From the NCBI GenBank assembly GCA_027559495.1, contig JAMXSV010000021.1, positions 434,001 to 498,000 of the forward strand: 64,000 nt of DNA, read 5' to 3'. Under the pieces are notes generated by a model, which saw nothing but the letters and a program-made list of their open reading frames with translations, was not told the origin of the DNA and searched no databases. The position numbers and the translations under genes were made by a program. Shown piece by piece: positions 46,082-59,180 of the stretch. The first letter of the stretch is position 1. Each line of letters opens with the position of its first letter. Source of the stretch: Aurifilum marmelostoma. Its lineage: Eukaryota; Ascomycota; Sordariomycetes; Diaporthales; Cryphonectriaceae.

Positions 46082-48389
46082 GATGGTTCTTTCCTTCTGT
46101 GCAGCTGTTGATTCTCTTTTGCGATGTACTTGAATGGATAGAATACCAGAATATGGAGTACTTCTTGATGTTTAATGGCAGTGAGGCTGATTCTGATACT
46201 GAGTGGTGTTGATCAACTGCTATGCGAGCAAGCCAATGCGACATGTACGCGGATGGCTCTGAAATTCTACACTAGCCACAGATGGGTGGGGGCGATTTCT
46301 AGAATGCGCCACAGCTTAGTCATGGAGTGAGGATGGTCCCGCAAGCAAGTCCAACAGCTGCCACCTCTTGGATTACTACAATATCATATAGCTATGTATC
46401 TAGGTTTATAATGCTAAGGGCGTCTACCTCGCAAGGCAATCTCGAAGTGGTCTTATTTCTGTGTCCCAGTGTTCTGCCTGTAGGAATGACGTCCGGATTA
46501 TCTTACCTCAAACCTCAGGCGAGAATTTTCTAACCTTTTCTTCAATCTTCTTGATTCTGGAAGCAGTAGTGACATGTCTGGCTTACCTTGTTCATGGCCA
46601 CCGTGCGTGCACAGAATTGCTTCAAATCATGATCATTAATCCAAGGCGATGGAAAGGCTCTTGTGCTCCAGGGCCCTACAGAGAGCGCTGAAGAGCCATG
46701 CATCTACCACTGAACATAGGAACCCCACACAGATCTCTGCTAGGAACAGATACCAAGTATGGTATATTCAGTGGGTGGAGCTTTACCCACTCTCACGAGT
46801 AATAGGAATGAATGCCCAGGAACATTGGTCAATCATACTGTTTGGATGTTATCCTTTTCTCTCTCACACACACACACTCTCTCTTTTTTCTTCATATCTT
46901 GTGAGGTTTTTCATCAAGGTATTATAAGACTTTGCACTGCCTTTGCAATAATTAGAGATGCTGGAGTGCTATAGTATAACCGAGGTGAGACGAATCTGAT
47001 GATCTCCGACAGCCCCTCCTCAATCAATTCGTTTATGTGTAGACATATCACGAGATGCATTCCCGATGCGTGGCACTCCCGTATTCAAAGCCAAGCCAAA
47101 TATTCCCCAGTCCAAGGACAAGGGAGCAAGATACATCAGAGATTCGGATATTCGCGCACAAATCAAAACTGCTCACACACCGAGGCACACTTCAGGATAC
47201 ACATACCAATCTTGTCCAAGCTGAGGAGGGCTCCTTTCCACCGAGCAGAAGTTTGCTGTGCCGATGGCTTGAGCATCTAGCGCAAGATAGCTTGTCGAGC
47301 TTTTCCATATGCACGATGAACCTTCTGAGGTGGATCGCGGGGGGTGGGAGGGGAGCCAATCCTATGGAACAACCCGTCCCCGTCTAATTCCTAGTTCAGA
47401 CGGTGTCACCGTGAGTGGGATGAGCCCCAAGCCCACCAATGTACATGTGTACATACATAGTACTGCAGTGCTGTAGATCCGGAAGACGAGCCATTAGGTC
47501 TGCAGAGCACAGCAATGATCTCTACTGATCCTGCAATCAAACCCCATCGCCAGCATCCTGGCCAGGAACAATCATCATCAGACCTCTGGTGGTTCAGAAC
47601 AGTTTCTAATAGAGCAACAGGTTCGAAATTGCAACGGTGCTGGAAAAGAAAAAGAAAAAGACACAGTGGGACAGTACAGCGTAATTTTGAGCAGCACTCG
47701 GCACAGAGTGGGGCTGAGGCTGTACATAGTACGGGTTTGGGTTGAGCCTTATCAATCCCAGCAGCACGGCAGCAGGATTCCGTGTTCAGAAGACCTGGAA
47801 GCTGTATCCCAGTGGCAGTGGTGCCATGTGTGTCCTGTCATGGACCCCTGTAGCTGTGGGCTGGGGGGGAGGGGGGAGAGGCTTGGTACCAGACATAGTA
47901 CGTGTTTACGTCACTCCTTAGCAGCTCCCTGTTTTGGGGCAGGGTCCTCGTTGGTTTGAGACAGTAGATACAGCTGAGATGTGGTCTTCATTCATGTTCG
48001 AGGCAGGCTTGGGAGAACCCTGATAGGCAGTAGTACCACGCAGTGCTATTGGCACCAAGCTCAAACAGCTCGATCTTGCGTGGCCTGCTTTTTAGTCTCC
48101 CAAGCAGCCAGCACCTCCCCAAATCTTTCCTTGGGGCCTACTTTTTTTTTTGCATGTTTTCCTTCACAAACCAGCCACCCAATCCTAACAACTAGTACTC
48201 CCTCCTCTTCCACCTCGTCGTCTCCCGCACCCTCTGCTTACAGCTGTGCCTCATACAACACTGCCAGCATCGCCGGGAGACGCACGAACAAGATCGGTCC
48301 TACCTTTGACAGCTCCCCTTTTTGATGTCGAGTGCAACATCCTTCCAAGCCTTCGCCCACCCAGATTGATAAACCAATTGAGAAGCACC
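46082..48389. promoter_or_regulatory. 2.3 kb divergent spacer between U2AF and tricalbin
   Basis: Starts of both flanking genes face outward, so both promoters lie here. It contains a CA/CT stretch (46860-46885) and a CT-rich leader before tricalbin (48180-48290). Frames up to 114 codons are seen but none with a recognisable domain. Confidence 0.5.
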
Positions 48390-51300
48390 ATGGCGACGGA
48401 ACAAGCAGCAGAGGAGTTGAAGCAGCAAGGAGCTGTCGAGGCCTCCCGGGATCCAGACAGCTCTGTCACTGCTGAGGATGCAGAAGCTAAGATCCTAGAG
48501 GAGACTAGAAGCGCAGGCGTTGCTGCCTTCAAGTTCAACCCGGACGCCAGTCCGGCTGAGAAGAAGGCACAGGCCAGAGAGGTGAGCAGATGGCAGAGAG
48601 CCCCCTAACCACCGCGCGCGCGCCCCCCCCCCCCCTCTCTCTCTCTCCATCCCCTGGTTGTCTCTCACCTAACAGCTGTCCGTTGCAGGCCGTTCCTGAG
48701 GGTTTTCATTCCAATCGACGCAAAGGTGCGGCTCTCGTCACAGACCGAGACGGCGGAGAACCCGACTACGACATCCCCGAGGACTCGAAGGCTGGAGCCA
48801 TCGAGGTTTCCAAAGATGCTGACGGGAGAGCCACAATCGATGGTAAACCTGCTGATGGCGGGCCAGAGATGGGGCTCCAGACGGGCTGGGCACCCCAGTT
48901 TGGCTGGCCCGTTGAGTCTGTCATGGAGGGCGAGAGCTTGCTAGATCACCAAACTTGGTTGGAGGGTAAGATTCCGGACAAGTTCTATGGCGGTAAGTCA
49001 AACCAAGCGCCAGACCTCAGCCTCTTGCCTACGTTTGCGCATACTGACTACTTATGTAATCTTCAGATTGGTACTACAATGCCGCGGTCATTGCTTTTGC
49101 CTGCATCGCCTCATGGTTTGTTGCTGTCCTTGGAGGTGGGCTGGGATGGGTCTTCATGATCATGGCCTGCTGTGCGACCTATTACCGGACGTCCCTTCGG
49201 CGGGTCCGCCGCAACTTCAGGGACGACTTGAACCGCGAGGTCAATCTCAAGAGGCTGGAGACAGACACGGAATCTCTCGAATGGATCAACTCGTTCTTGG
49301 TCAAGTTCTGGCCAATCTACCAGCCTGTCCTGGCAGCCACCATCATCAGCTCTGTCGACCAGGTTCTGAGCGGCGCGACCCCTGGATTCCTCGACAGTCT
49401 ACGGCTCAAGGAGTTCACTCTGGGCTCCAAGCCTCCGCGGATGGAGCATGTAAAGACGTACCCCAAGGCCGAAGATGATGTGGTGATTATGGACTGGAAG
49501 TTCAGCTTCACCCCGAATGACACTGCCGATATGACGTCCCGCCAGATCAAGAGCAAAATCAACCCCAAGGTGGTGCTTGAGATCCGCATCGGCAAGGCAA
49601 TGGTCAGCAAAGGTCTAGATGTAATCGTCGAGGACATGGCCTTCGAGGGCATCATGCGGCTGAAGATCAAGCTTCAGCTCGCCTTCCCTCACGTTGAGAA
49701 GATCGAGATGTGCTTCCTCGAGCGGCCGACGATTGACTATGTCTGCAAGCCTCTAGGAGGTGAAACTTTCGGATTCGACATCAACTTCATTCCCGGCCTC
49801 GAAAGCTTCATCCTCGAGCAGATCCATGGAAACCTGGCACCCATGATGTATGCACCGAATGTGTTCCCTATCGAAGTTGCCAAGATGCTGGCGGGGTCCC
49901 CTGTTGACCAGGCCATCGGCGTTATTGCTATCACTCTACACGGTGCTCAGGGTCTCAAGAACCCCGACAACTTCTCTGGCAACCCAGATCCATATGCCGT
50001 GGTCACCCTGAACAAGAGACAGCCACTGGCGCAGACCAAGACAGTCAAAGACACCCCGAATCCCCGCTGGAACGAGACTCACTACATCATTGTCACGTCC
50101 TTCAACGATTCCCTGGATATTCAAGTGTTTGATTGGAACGAATTCCGCAAGGACAAGGAGCTCGGCACTGCGTCTTTCTCCCTCGAAAATGTTGAAGAAA
50201 TCTACGAGCACGAGAACGAGCGCCTTGAGATCAAGTCAGGTGGCAAGGCTCGTGGCGCCCTCATGTGTGACATCCGCTTCTTCCCAGTCCTAGAGCCGAC
50301 GAAAGGCCCAGACGGGACCGAGGAACCCCTTCCTGATGTTCCGACAGGTATTCTGCGCTTCACTGTTGAGCAGGCCAAGGATCTCGATGGTTCGAAGAGT
50401 CTTGTCGGCCAGCTCAACCCGTACGCCCATATGCTGCTCAACGGCAAGGAGATCCACACTACCAAGAAGCTGAAGCGGACCAACAATCCAATCTGGGACA
50501 ACGGCACCAAGGAGATTCTGATCACAGATCGCAAGTCGGCCAAGCTGGGTGTTGTCCTCAAGGATGATCGCGACCTAGCTGGTGACCAGATACTCGGCAC
50601 TTACTCGATCAAGCTGGAAGATATGCTCGAGCTGATGGCCAAGGGACAGGACTGGTACAACATCTCTGGCGCAAAGACAGGCCGTGTAAAGATGCAGGCG
50701 CAATGGCGCCCCGTTGCACTGTCTGGCATTGTGGCCGGGACCGGAGGTTATCAGACCCCCATTGGTCTCATGCGCTTCCACTTCCAGAGCGCCAAGAACC
50801 TACGAAACTTTGAGACGATGGGCAAGTCGGATCCGTACGTGCGAGTCTCCCTGTCTGGTATCGAGCGAGGCCGTACTGTCACCCACCGTAATACTCTCAA
50901 CCCCGAATTCGACGAGGTTCTGTACGTGCCTGTCCACTCTAACAGGGAACGACTCCAAATCGAAGTCATGGACGCCGAGAAGATGGGCAAGGACCGCAGC
51001 TTGGGTCTTGTGGACATACATGCTGCCGACTACATACATCAGGACGAGAGCGGCGAATACCTGGTCCATGACCAGAAGACTCTCCACGAGGATGGTCTCA
51101 AGCTTCACGGAAAGGGTACCCCGAAGGGCTTGCTCAAGTACACTGTAGCCTTCTACCCTACTCTGAACGTTGCGGATCCCGAAGACGAGGAGGAAGAAAA
51201 GGAGCAAGAAAAGCAGGGAGAGGCAGCAGCGGCATCGCAGAATGGCGACGTCAAGAACTCCCTAGATGTGCCACGGTCTGAAAACCCCGGCAAGTTCTCA

Positions 51301-53156
51301 TCCACGGTGGGTGCATCTGGAGACGCAGACAAAGATGCGGCCCGGCCCATGACACCAATCTCGCCTGTGTCCGCCACAGCGCCTCGGAAGTCCAAGGACG
51401 AGAGACAACCGCCAAAGGTGCACCTCACTCCTCAGGAACTACTCAAGTATGAGTCTGGTCTCGTCATCTTCAAACTCATGGACGCAGAACTTCCGCAGAG
51501 CAGTTCCCGCGTTGAGGTCTTCGTTGACGACATGGCGTTCCCATCTTACGTGTCTTCGACCGCCAAGTCAAAGACACACAAGTTTGATGAGATGGGCGAC
51601 TGTGTGATTCGAGAGCTAGATTTCTCCAAGTTGACCATCAAGGTCAAAGAGAAGGGCGGCAAGCCCGGGGAGGACGACAGGGGCGATCACACCCTCGCTC
51701 AGCTTACAGGCAACACTCTGGATACACTCAAGCAATGTCTCGTAAGTCTTGCGTCCTCATTCCTTGTCTCTGGCCCATGACTAACCATAGTTTTTCCCCT
51801 TGCTAGAACAATCCCACTACCCTCAAGATGAAGGGAGAGGATGGTAAAGTCAGCGCTGTCAAGGTCAGCCTCAAGTACATCCCTGTCAACATGAAGCTTG
51901 ACCCCAGCGAGAGCATCAACAACATGGGCAACCTCAGAGTGGACGTGCTGGATGCCACAGACTTGCCTTCAGCTGATTCCAATGGCAAGAGTGATCCTTA
52001 CTGCAAGTTTGAACTGAACGGGCAGGACGTGTTCAAGACAAAGGTGCAGAAGAAGACGCTCCACCCAGCTTGGAATGAATTCTTCGAGGTCCCAGTGCCC
52101 TCTCGGACCGCGGCCAAATTCAATGTCAAGGTGATGGACTGGGATTTCGCCGACAAGCCAGACTTCCTGGGAGGTGCTGACATCAACCTGGAGCAATTGG
52201 AGCCATTCAAGGCTCAAGAGGTCAACCTCATGCTGGATGGGAAGTCAGGCAGTCTGAGGCTGCGGCTCCTGTTCCGCCCAGACTATGTGACAAGGCATAG
52301 GCAAGGAACGTCCACTTTCTCCGGCACCTTTGCTGCTCCAGGCAGGATCGTTACTGGCGTCGCTGGTGCCCCCATCAAGGGTGCCACGGGAATCGCTCAC
52401 GGCGTGGGCAAGGGCGCTTCCTTCATCAAGCGCGGCTTTACCGGCAGGAAGAAGGATGATGACTCTATACCAGAATCGCCAGCCGTCGGTCTTGCGGAGT
52501 CTCCTATTGTCATCAATGGCACCGATTCCCCGCCCAGCGGTGGCCTCAAGCGGTCGAACTTGGTGATCTCCGATGCGGACATGTCGCCAGATGCCTCTCC
52601 CAAGCTGGCGCTAGGTGCTTCCAATGGGCACTCCCGAACTAAGAGCTTCGGCGCAACCTCGGCAAACAGTGGCATCGTTCCCGGCGCTGGTGCTGGCACG
52701 GCGACGTTCACTGTAGTATCAGCTTCTGGCTTCCCGCCGTCCTCGGATGTGTACATTGTCGTGCAGCAGAAGGCGCCGAAGAGTAAGACTATCGGCAAGA
52801 CCAAGCATCACAAGGCCTCCGATGGCGTGTTCAAATACGGAGAGACCTTCAAGTGTGTGTGCGCTCCAGAGGCCTCTTTCGCGCTCCAGGCCAAGGAGAA
52901 CCACACCTTTAAAGGCGATGAGGACCTTGGCGAGCACTTCTTGCCTATTGGCAACGACGAAGAAAAGGAGTACCCGGTCGGCGACGGCAGCGTGCTGGTG
53001 AGGTCCACTTTCGTGGAGTCGGAGTCGAATGGTGGCGGCAGTCTTGCCCCGACCAGCCCCGCGAGACCGTTCTCCCGGAAGAGCTTCATGAGCAAGAGGG
53101 ACAGCCGAAGCGTAAGCCGGGCAAGTATGAGCCGGGACTCTACACCGAACCCTTAG
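48390..53156 (+). CDS. tcb: Tricalbin: SMP-domain, multi-C2 ER-plasma membrane tether
   Basis: Tethers ER to plasma membrane and transfers lipids at contact sites. Exons 48390-48581, 48689-48992, 49067-51741, 51807-53156; 1506 residues. The order is an acidic disordered N-terminus; a membrane hairpin at about 166-205 (AAVIAFACIASWFVAVLGGG onward); the SMP lipid-transfer domain at about 225-440 (SLEWINSFLVKFWPIYQPVL opens it); then C2 domains starting near 449, 590, 729 and 1098. A divergent C2-like segment lies near 960 and another near 1355. Several C2 loops retain the calcium-type pattern (SGNPDPY, GKSDPY), and others look degenerate. All introns (107, 74, 65 bp) keep frame. The family (Tcb1/2/3) is secure; which paralogue is not decided. 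Confidence 0.95.
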
Positions 53157-54223
53157 GGAGGGTCCTTGAGGGGTATGTTTTCCAGGGAGTCACTGGGATT
53201 GTCACCTGACCCGCGGAGCCCGGACTAAGAGGGGCTCTCTGCCCATCCTAGCGACTATGTTTTGCCATCATTCGTCCATTAGGTCTTTCTTCACATCGAG
53301 TCTAATTATTTTTCTTTTCTGGGATAAAGGTTATGGTTATGGACGAAACACAAAATTCAAGCTTAGTCCGCACACAATTGGGAAGCGAAGTGGATTTGGA
53401 CTGGCAGGCCTGGCAGAGGCAGCAGGTAATAATTGCTGAGTCGGCTGGGGAGACTTGGAAATCGTGTTGTTCCTATTGATGATGTTTCTTCCCTATCAAT
53501 GGTATACCATCAGTACGCTTTGTCTGATTCCTATGAATGCTATATGCATGGCTACGGCATACTCATGAGTCTCGTGGTGATGGTGATTGTGTATCGTGTT
53601 CTATTGACCGGGTGACGATTAATACCTGATGGGCTCCCGGGCAGGCTGGACCACCTAGTAAGCTCTGCTTAGGTTCTTGTCCACCCTCGGTTCAAGAGAT
53701 GTCTGCGCATTCTTGAACAGTGTCGTACCATCAGCACCTAGACAAAGCATGCAATTGTTTGAAGCGAGTTTAATTCATATGGTCGTTGTGACAGCCCTGA
53801 GTTCCTCACATGATTGACGAGCTGCAATCTGTATTTATGATACTCGTCCACGACAAAATTGAAACTTGAAGCGATAAAAGCAAAGCAGCATGAATATTGA
53901 GACTACCCTACGGAAATATGAAATAATCAAAGAGTGACAAGTCATACAGAAGCAATGATAAAACTGACAAGAAACCTCAACACTGCAAAATCAAGACAGC
54001 TTAAAAGGAACTTGAAAGAGATTCGTCAAGTCGTCATCCATTCAACGAGAACACGAGAACTGGACCAAGGACTGTCAAAACAAACCGAAGGAAGCAGTTA
54101 AAACAAAACGAAAGAAATAACAACAGAAAAAAAGGAGGGAAAAGAAGGGGGAGGGGGGCAGAAACCAGAAACCCAGAGACCATAACATCGACTCCCAATA
54201 CTTCAGGACGGTTTTTCGAAGCC
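53157..54223. other. Convergent spacer, no gene seen
   Basis: Between the tricalbin and zinc-finger 3' ends. AT-rich at 53800-54000. Frames of about 60 codons only. Confidence 0.6.
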
Positions 54224-55514
54224 TCACCTGCTCTTCTCGGCACAAGTTCCCTTGTAGCGTTTCTCATGTCTTCTGACATTGTCCGGCCTGTTCGATCTGT
54301 ATTCGCAGTCCTTGCACGATTTCTTGTCGGTGTGCGACAGTGCAGCCAGCTCCGGGTGTTTCGTTGCCCAGACGGCGTGGTGAGACTGGATATGGCGGTC
54401 CAGATCCTTTTTCTGTGCAAATCCCATGTCGCAAGCATCATGGGGGCATAGCACAGGACGGTCATGGTTGCGGCGGTGTTTCCTGGGAAGGAGAGAAGAA
54501 TTGTTATCTTGTGCATACACAAATATAAAGAGGGGGGCTGTCTCTCTTTTTTCTCTGTGTGCGGTTGTTGCTTCCGGGGCGGGAGAGGGAGCACAAGAAA
54601 GAAAGAGAAAGAATAAGAAAGGAAAGGATAGTAGGTCGAATAACTTACGTCAACCGCTCTTGCGAGTCAAAGGATTTACCACAGTTGGGGGCATGGCAGA
54701 AAAACTTGTTATTGTTTCTGCTGGCTTTTCTCGAAGAAGGGGCCAACTGCTGTAGGTGGTGTGTTGAAAGGGAACCGCTTGGGTATGTCATGTTGTTATC
54801 GCCTGCCATCTGGTTGTCGAGATATGTGTCGTGTTGATTGTGCGGAAAGAAGTTTGGATCAAGAGGAAAGTCCAACGAATTCTGTGTTGATGTTGATATT
54901 GCTGTCGTTGTCGTCGTCGTTGTCGTTGCTGCTACTGCTGCTGCTAAAGGAAAATTTATATCGTGGAAACCACCAACCACGTCCAAGTTCAGATTCTCGT
55001 AAGGGAAGACAAGATCAGAAAGATTTGGGCCTGGGTTATCTTGCCCAGCAAAAGTGGGCGAATAGGAGGGCGGGGCGCCGCCGTCAAAGCCAACATTAAG
55101 GTCGGGGGGTAACGGCGCTCATGCACTGTAGCCTGGGTCAACAGAAGAACCTGCGTGGGACGCAGTGTTCACGAAGCCGGAGGTCCCTTGAGATAAGAGG
55201 TTGGCATTGGCGATGGACAGCATATCAGGATGGATACCGATGTCCGTCCCTGGAAGGGAAGGAGGAGGAGGGAAACCCAGGCTGCTGCTAGCTGACGCCC
55301 CCCAGATGATGTTCACGCCACCACCTCCACCCCCACCACCATCACCAGCAGCAGCAGCAGAGTCGAATCCAGTGCCCGCATGGTTCGACAGCTCATCTTG
55401 AAGAGAAAATGGCGCACTGGACGGGTGAATTACACCTGGTTCAAGAGGTGATCCGGTGGACCCGTCTAGCATCGGGTCGCTGCTGTTCTGTACAAGGTGT
55501 CTCTTCTTGGACAT
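54224..55514 (-). CDS. C2H2 zinc finger protein with an in-frame stop or frameshift
   Basis: Exons 55514-54649 and 54482-54224 with a 166 bp GTAAGT..CAG intron. The DNA-binding end is clear: C-x4-C/H-x3-H finger CHAPNCGKSFDSQERLTKHR completed across the intron, a second finger CPHDACDMGFAQKKDLDRH, and a third C2HC-like unit starting CKDCEYRSNRPDNVRRH. Upstream is Thr/Asn/Ser-rich, followed further upstream by a Gly-rich MSKKRHLVQNSSD N-terminus. Oddity: in this frame a TGA stands at 55121-55119, so the MSKKRH part ends after 131 codons. A shifted ATG overlaps the stop (55122) and would read MSAVTPDLNVGFDGG if the six-G run 55104-55109 had one base fewer. The zinc-finger half is secure; the N-terminal structure is not. 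Confidence 0.7.
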
Positions 55515-57021
55515 GCTTGCTGCTGCCCAGGTGGATTCTTGTCCCTTTCATGCGGTCTAATATCCTAGTCGTATCTATCAAAGTTGGGTGTCAGAGTCAC
55601 ACCATACTCTATGCGTGTGTGTGCGTGGAAGGGTCGTCGTGCCACACAGGCGAGAGACCACTGATGAATTACCAAGTGTGTACAGTGTTTGTGAAAAGGG
55701 GGGTGCCATGATGAGCGCCTTTGACTCATTATTATGATACGTACCTTTCAGTCCTGTGAACCCCCCAATATCTGAAATCTGATAGGTAAATGGAGCTACC
55801 GTATCTTGCTCAGAGGGAGAACTCCTTGATGAACGTCTTCAATAACTGTATATGTTCCTCTTATGAGGGTTGAAGCATTGTAGAACGGGATCCGAGGGAT
55901 CAATACGTACTGTTTAGCTACACAATGTTACTGTTGACTTCCCCACGATGAAGAGAACGAGTTAGACGACCCTGTCCAGATGCAGGTGGGACACACAGAC
56001 TATTATTACCATGGAGCTCTGGAGAGAGCCAGCACAGGAAGGACGGAGCCGACCCAGGCTTCCCAAATGGCCCCCATTTAAGGTTGAGTGGGAAGGGCCC
56101 GTCACATTCTAGCAGATTCATCCGTCACTGTGGGCTATAATATCGAAAGTGCCTCTCTACTTTTCTTTTTCCTCGGCAGGCTCAGCTTAGGAGCCAGATT
56201 CTCAACGGAAAAAAAGTGGTGAGGCCGTGAACCCATGCAACCTGCGTGAGGCCCACGGGAGTGTGACACCCTGTGCGTGAGACATGACCACCTGTCCACA
56301 GCCTCACCAGACAGAAACATATTGGTGACATCAAAAAACGCGGCTCGAAGTTTGCATGGGTTTTTGCAGGTCATGATCATCTAACTGGACATTTTTTGGT
56401 TAAGCCTCTCAACGATGGACCCGCGCAGGGATTCATGGAGAAAAGGGACAGGGCTCCCTCGAGCTGCGCCCAGGTGACCCACCTGGACATGGACACGATG
56501 ATATGTACGCTCTGTTCCGTCGCCTACGCCAACTATTCATCAGCACTACAGTGTCCATAGATGACAACACACCACTGTGCGCGACTGTCCACGTCTTGCG
56601 CGGGCCAGCTTACACGTATGACACCCCATGCAAACCTACTTAGCTCGGTAGGCCTCATGCAGAACGCCTTGCGGTTGGTTGGACGTGCAGAAAGAAGCTG
56701 CAGCTTTCATTGGCTGCTCTGCAAGTTGGGGAGAAAGGAGCTTGTCTAGAGATGCAGTTTCTGAGACGGATAGAGATACCAACAGTGATGTGAGGTTAGT
56801 AACAAATATCAAGTAGCCCTGCTTTTTATACACATGAAGGCAATGAAGATGTGTTGTTGGGGGGGGGGGGGCGGAGTTTCTCCGATAAGTACTGTTGAGG
56901 GTAGTTGTCCAAGCTTCCTCATTCCATCTCCTCTGTAAATAACACTTACTCAAAGATTTGGCTATCATCGATTGTGTTTGCTAAGTCTCCCTGAAAGTGT
57001 CATCTCTTTCCTCTGCGATTG
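55515..57021. promoter_or_regulatory. Divergent spacer between zinc-finger and OTT_1508-like genes
   Basis: Start codons of both neighbours face outward. The spacer holds a G run (56860-56872) and no frame with coding character. No RNA gene recognised. Confidence 0.5.
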
Positions 57022-58787
57022 ATGCCTGAAGATAATCATGTCTCATACTCAACGAAATGGTGAGATACAAATCCTGCCCAGGTGTAAAACTAAAGAACAG
57101 AGAGGAAAATTATTGGTCACTGTGCTTGACTGACCTCAGGACCCGGGCAGCCTATTCGGACCCATTTGCGCCCCAAGGAAGTCTTGTAGAGCTTCGGGGC
57201 AGCCTCCGCAACAGGTTCTACGAGCCCCTGGTGCTGCTCCTGGCAGCCACCCAGGCTTGCATGCACAACCATGCCCCCAGGATCCCCGAGCCCGTGCCTG
57301 ACAGGTTCAATCGCACCTCCGAGCAGCTCTTCCACGACTTCATGAATAAGCTGGCCCAGATCTGCGACAGCGAGCCCGGGGGCTCGACCGTCACCTCGGC
57401 GGTGGCCCTCAACTTCCCCGAGCACGTGCAGTACCGGCTTGCGTCGAACCAGCGGAAGCCGGCGGAGCTGATGCGCGTGAAGCAATTCATCATCGACGTG
57501 CTCCAGACCCTGCGGGAGTGGACCGAGGACACGACTAAGCTCAACACGGCCAGGGTGCTGCGCAAGGTCGTCGCCTTCAACAGGCTGAGGCTGCGGGTAT
57601 ATGTCAAGTCTGTGAGGGAGAACTCGGCGACGTGTCTCGAGACGCCAGGTCTGAACGAAAAAATTGTCGAGAAGCTCAAGACCCTTCACAAGCTGTCGTC
57701 GGATGCCAACGACAAAGAGCTCGACCAAGATACCTGTAAGTCATCGTTGCTTGACACACGAAATGATATGCAGAAAAAAAGAGAAAGAAAGGAAACACAT
57801 CCAAATGAGGCTCCACTTACAACCGTCATGTAGCTGATCACATAGCCACATAGTCTTCAAGAACTGCCTCATCCTGATGTTATCCATCAGCGACCTCTCC
57901 AGGTCCAGCGCCTACAGAACCTTCCGCGACAAGGCCAACACCAGCCAGTCTGGCGAGGTCTCGCCCTGGGCAGAACTCCGCCACGCGGCGGGAAGGCTGC
58001 TGTCGTATCTCGAGGGCGTCAACACCCTCGTCGAGGCCCGCTCCGTCGCAGGATGGGAGCGTCTCTTTCACGACTTCCAGGTCGTCTGCGTGCCCTCCTC
58101 GCGACCAGCCCTCAACCCAATCGTGCGCAAGGCCGCCACCGCCGCTGAGATCATCGGGCGCATGTCGTCCACTTCGGACCCATCGGGCACTCTAGCGTCC
58201 TGCCTCCGCAACGCCGAGGAGCTGCAGCGTTTCCACCTGGACGCCAACATCCTCGAGCAGAACAACAAGGACTCGTTCCGCCCCATCGTGCACGCCGAGA
58301 TCCTAGTCCATGAGTCCATCGTCAACGACCCGGACGTGCGCGACCTGCACGCCTCCAGGTTCTTTAGAGGGTACAGATACATTGGCACCAGCAAGCCCAC
58401 GTGCCGACTGTGTGATTATTATTTTCGGGCCGTGGGCGACGGAGTCCAGGTCCGCCACACGCACCGGAATCTGTATGTCGGCTGGAGAGCGCCAGATGTC
58501 TATGCAGACCAAGCCTTGTTCGGGGACAAGACGGCGGCCAAGAGGCGCGAGGATATCCTGAACAGCATGTGCTCTTCCATCCGGAGGGACACGTATCGCA
58601 CGCTGTCTGACAAGGTTCCCGATGGTAAGAGGCATGACTCTAATACGAGTCGCACCTATAAACGTACATTTAGTGTGGAGTATAATAGCAGCAAGGGGGG
58701 AGAGGGACATCAATGATGTTGTCTCGAACATGAGTAATCTTGGTTTTGATGGTTGAAACAGATGAGGATCATGTACTTACGAAATAG
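57022..58787 (+). CDS. OTT_1508-like deaminase-fold protein
   Basis: Fungal member of the nucleic-acid deaminase superfamily known as OTT_1508-like; substrate unknown. Exons 57022-57059, 57140-57735, 57854-58624, 58762-58787; 476 residues, phases agree. Exon 1 (MPEDNHVSYSTKW) is inferred from a GTGAGA donor and a CTGACCTCAG acceptor; an alternative start at 57057 also stays open. The first 300 residues are helical and lack known motifs. Near the C-terminus the deaminase zinc signature appears: H358-A-E360 in VHAEILVHESIV, then C395-R-L-C398 in SKPTCRLCDYYF. The fold is complete and probably zinc-binding. Family members are expanded in fungi and were proposed to act in conflict or defence; that is inference here. 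No toxin-delivery module or partner is seen. Confidence 0.82.
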
Positions 58788-59180
58788 GATGGAGCACAAG
58801 TAGCAGCAGTCGTCTTAGTTGGGTTTCCCTCCTAGTTGGCTTCCTGGTTTGTTTGTACATCATAATTATATTCGTTATGTGGTAAGTGTAATAGGTGTCT
58901 GTCCTTGGAAGACCACTGATGCAGATTCAATCCTTCGCAAGCCTTGTGGTATCGCGTCTATAGTCCTTCTTCCTAACGCCGTTCATGCAAAACGCTCCAT
59001 GTTGTATCAGTCGACCTATTATGTGCTACTCCCCAGTGCGATTCGTTCAGTATATACATCCGAGATCGTATGATCGTACAATTGACTTCATCGTCCGGTG
59101 GTGTGTCTTTTCTGTTTCGCCCCGCATCAAGAATTTCTTCTGAAGCCTTGTCGTGTAAAAAAAAAGAGAAGGCACTCATT
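58788..59180. other. Short convergent spacer
   Basis: 393 bp between the OTT_1508-like and Crh-type genes, transcribed toward each other. No gene or motif seen. Confidence 0.6.

Noticed and set aside
47615..47640. GGTTCGAAATT resembling a tRNA T-arm
   Set aside because: No matching acceptor stem or D-arm upstream, so no tRNA is supported.
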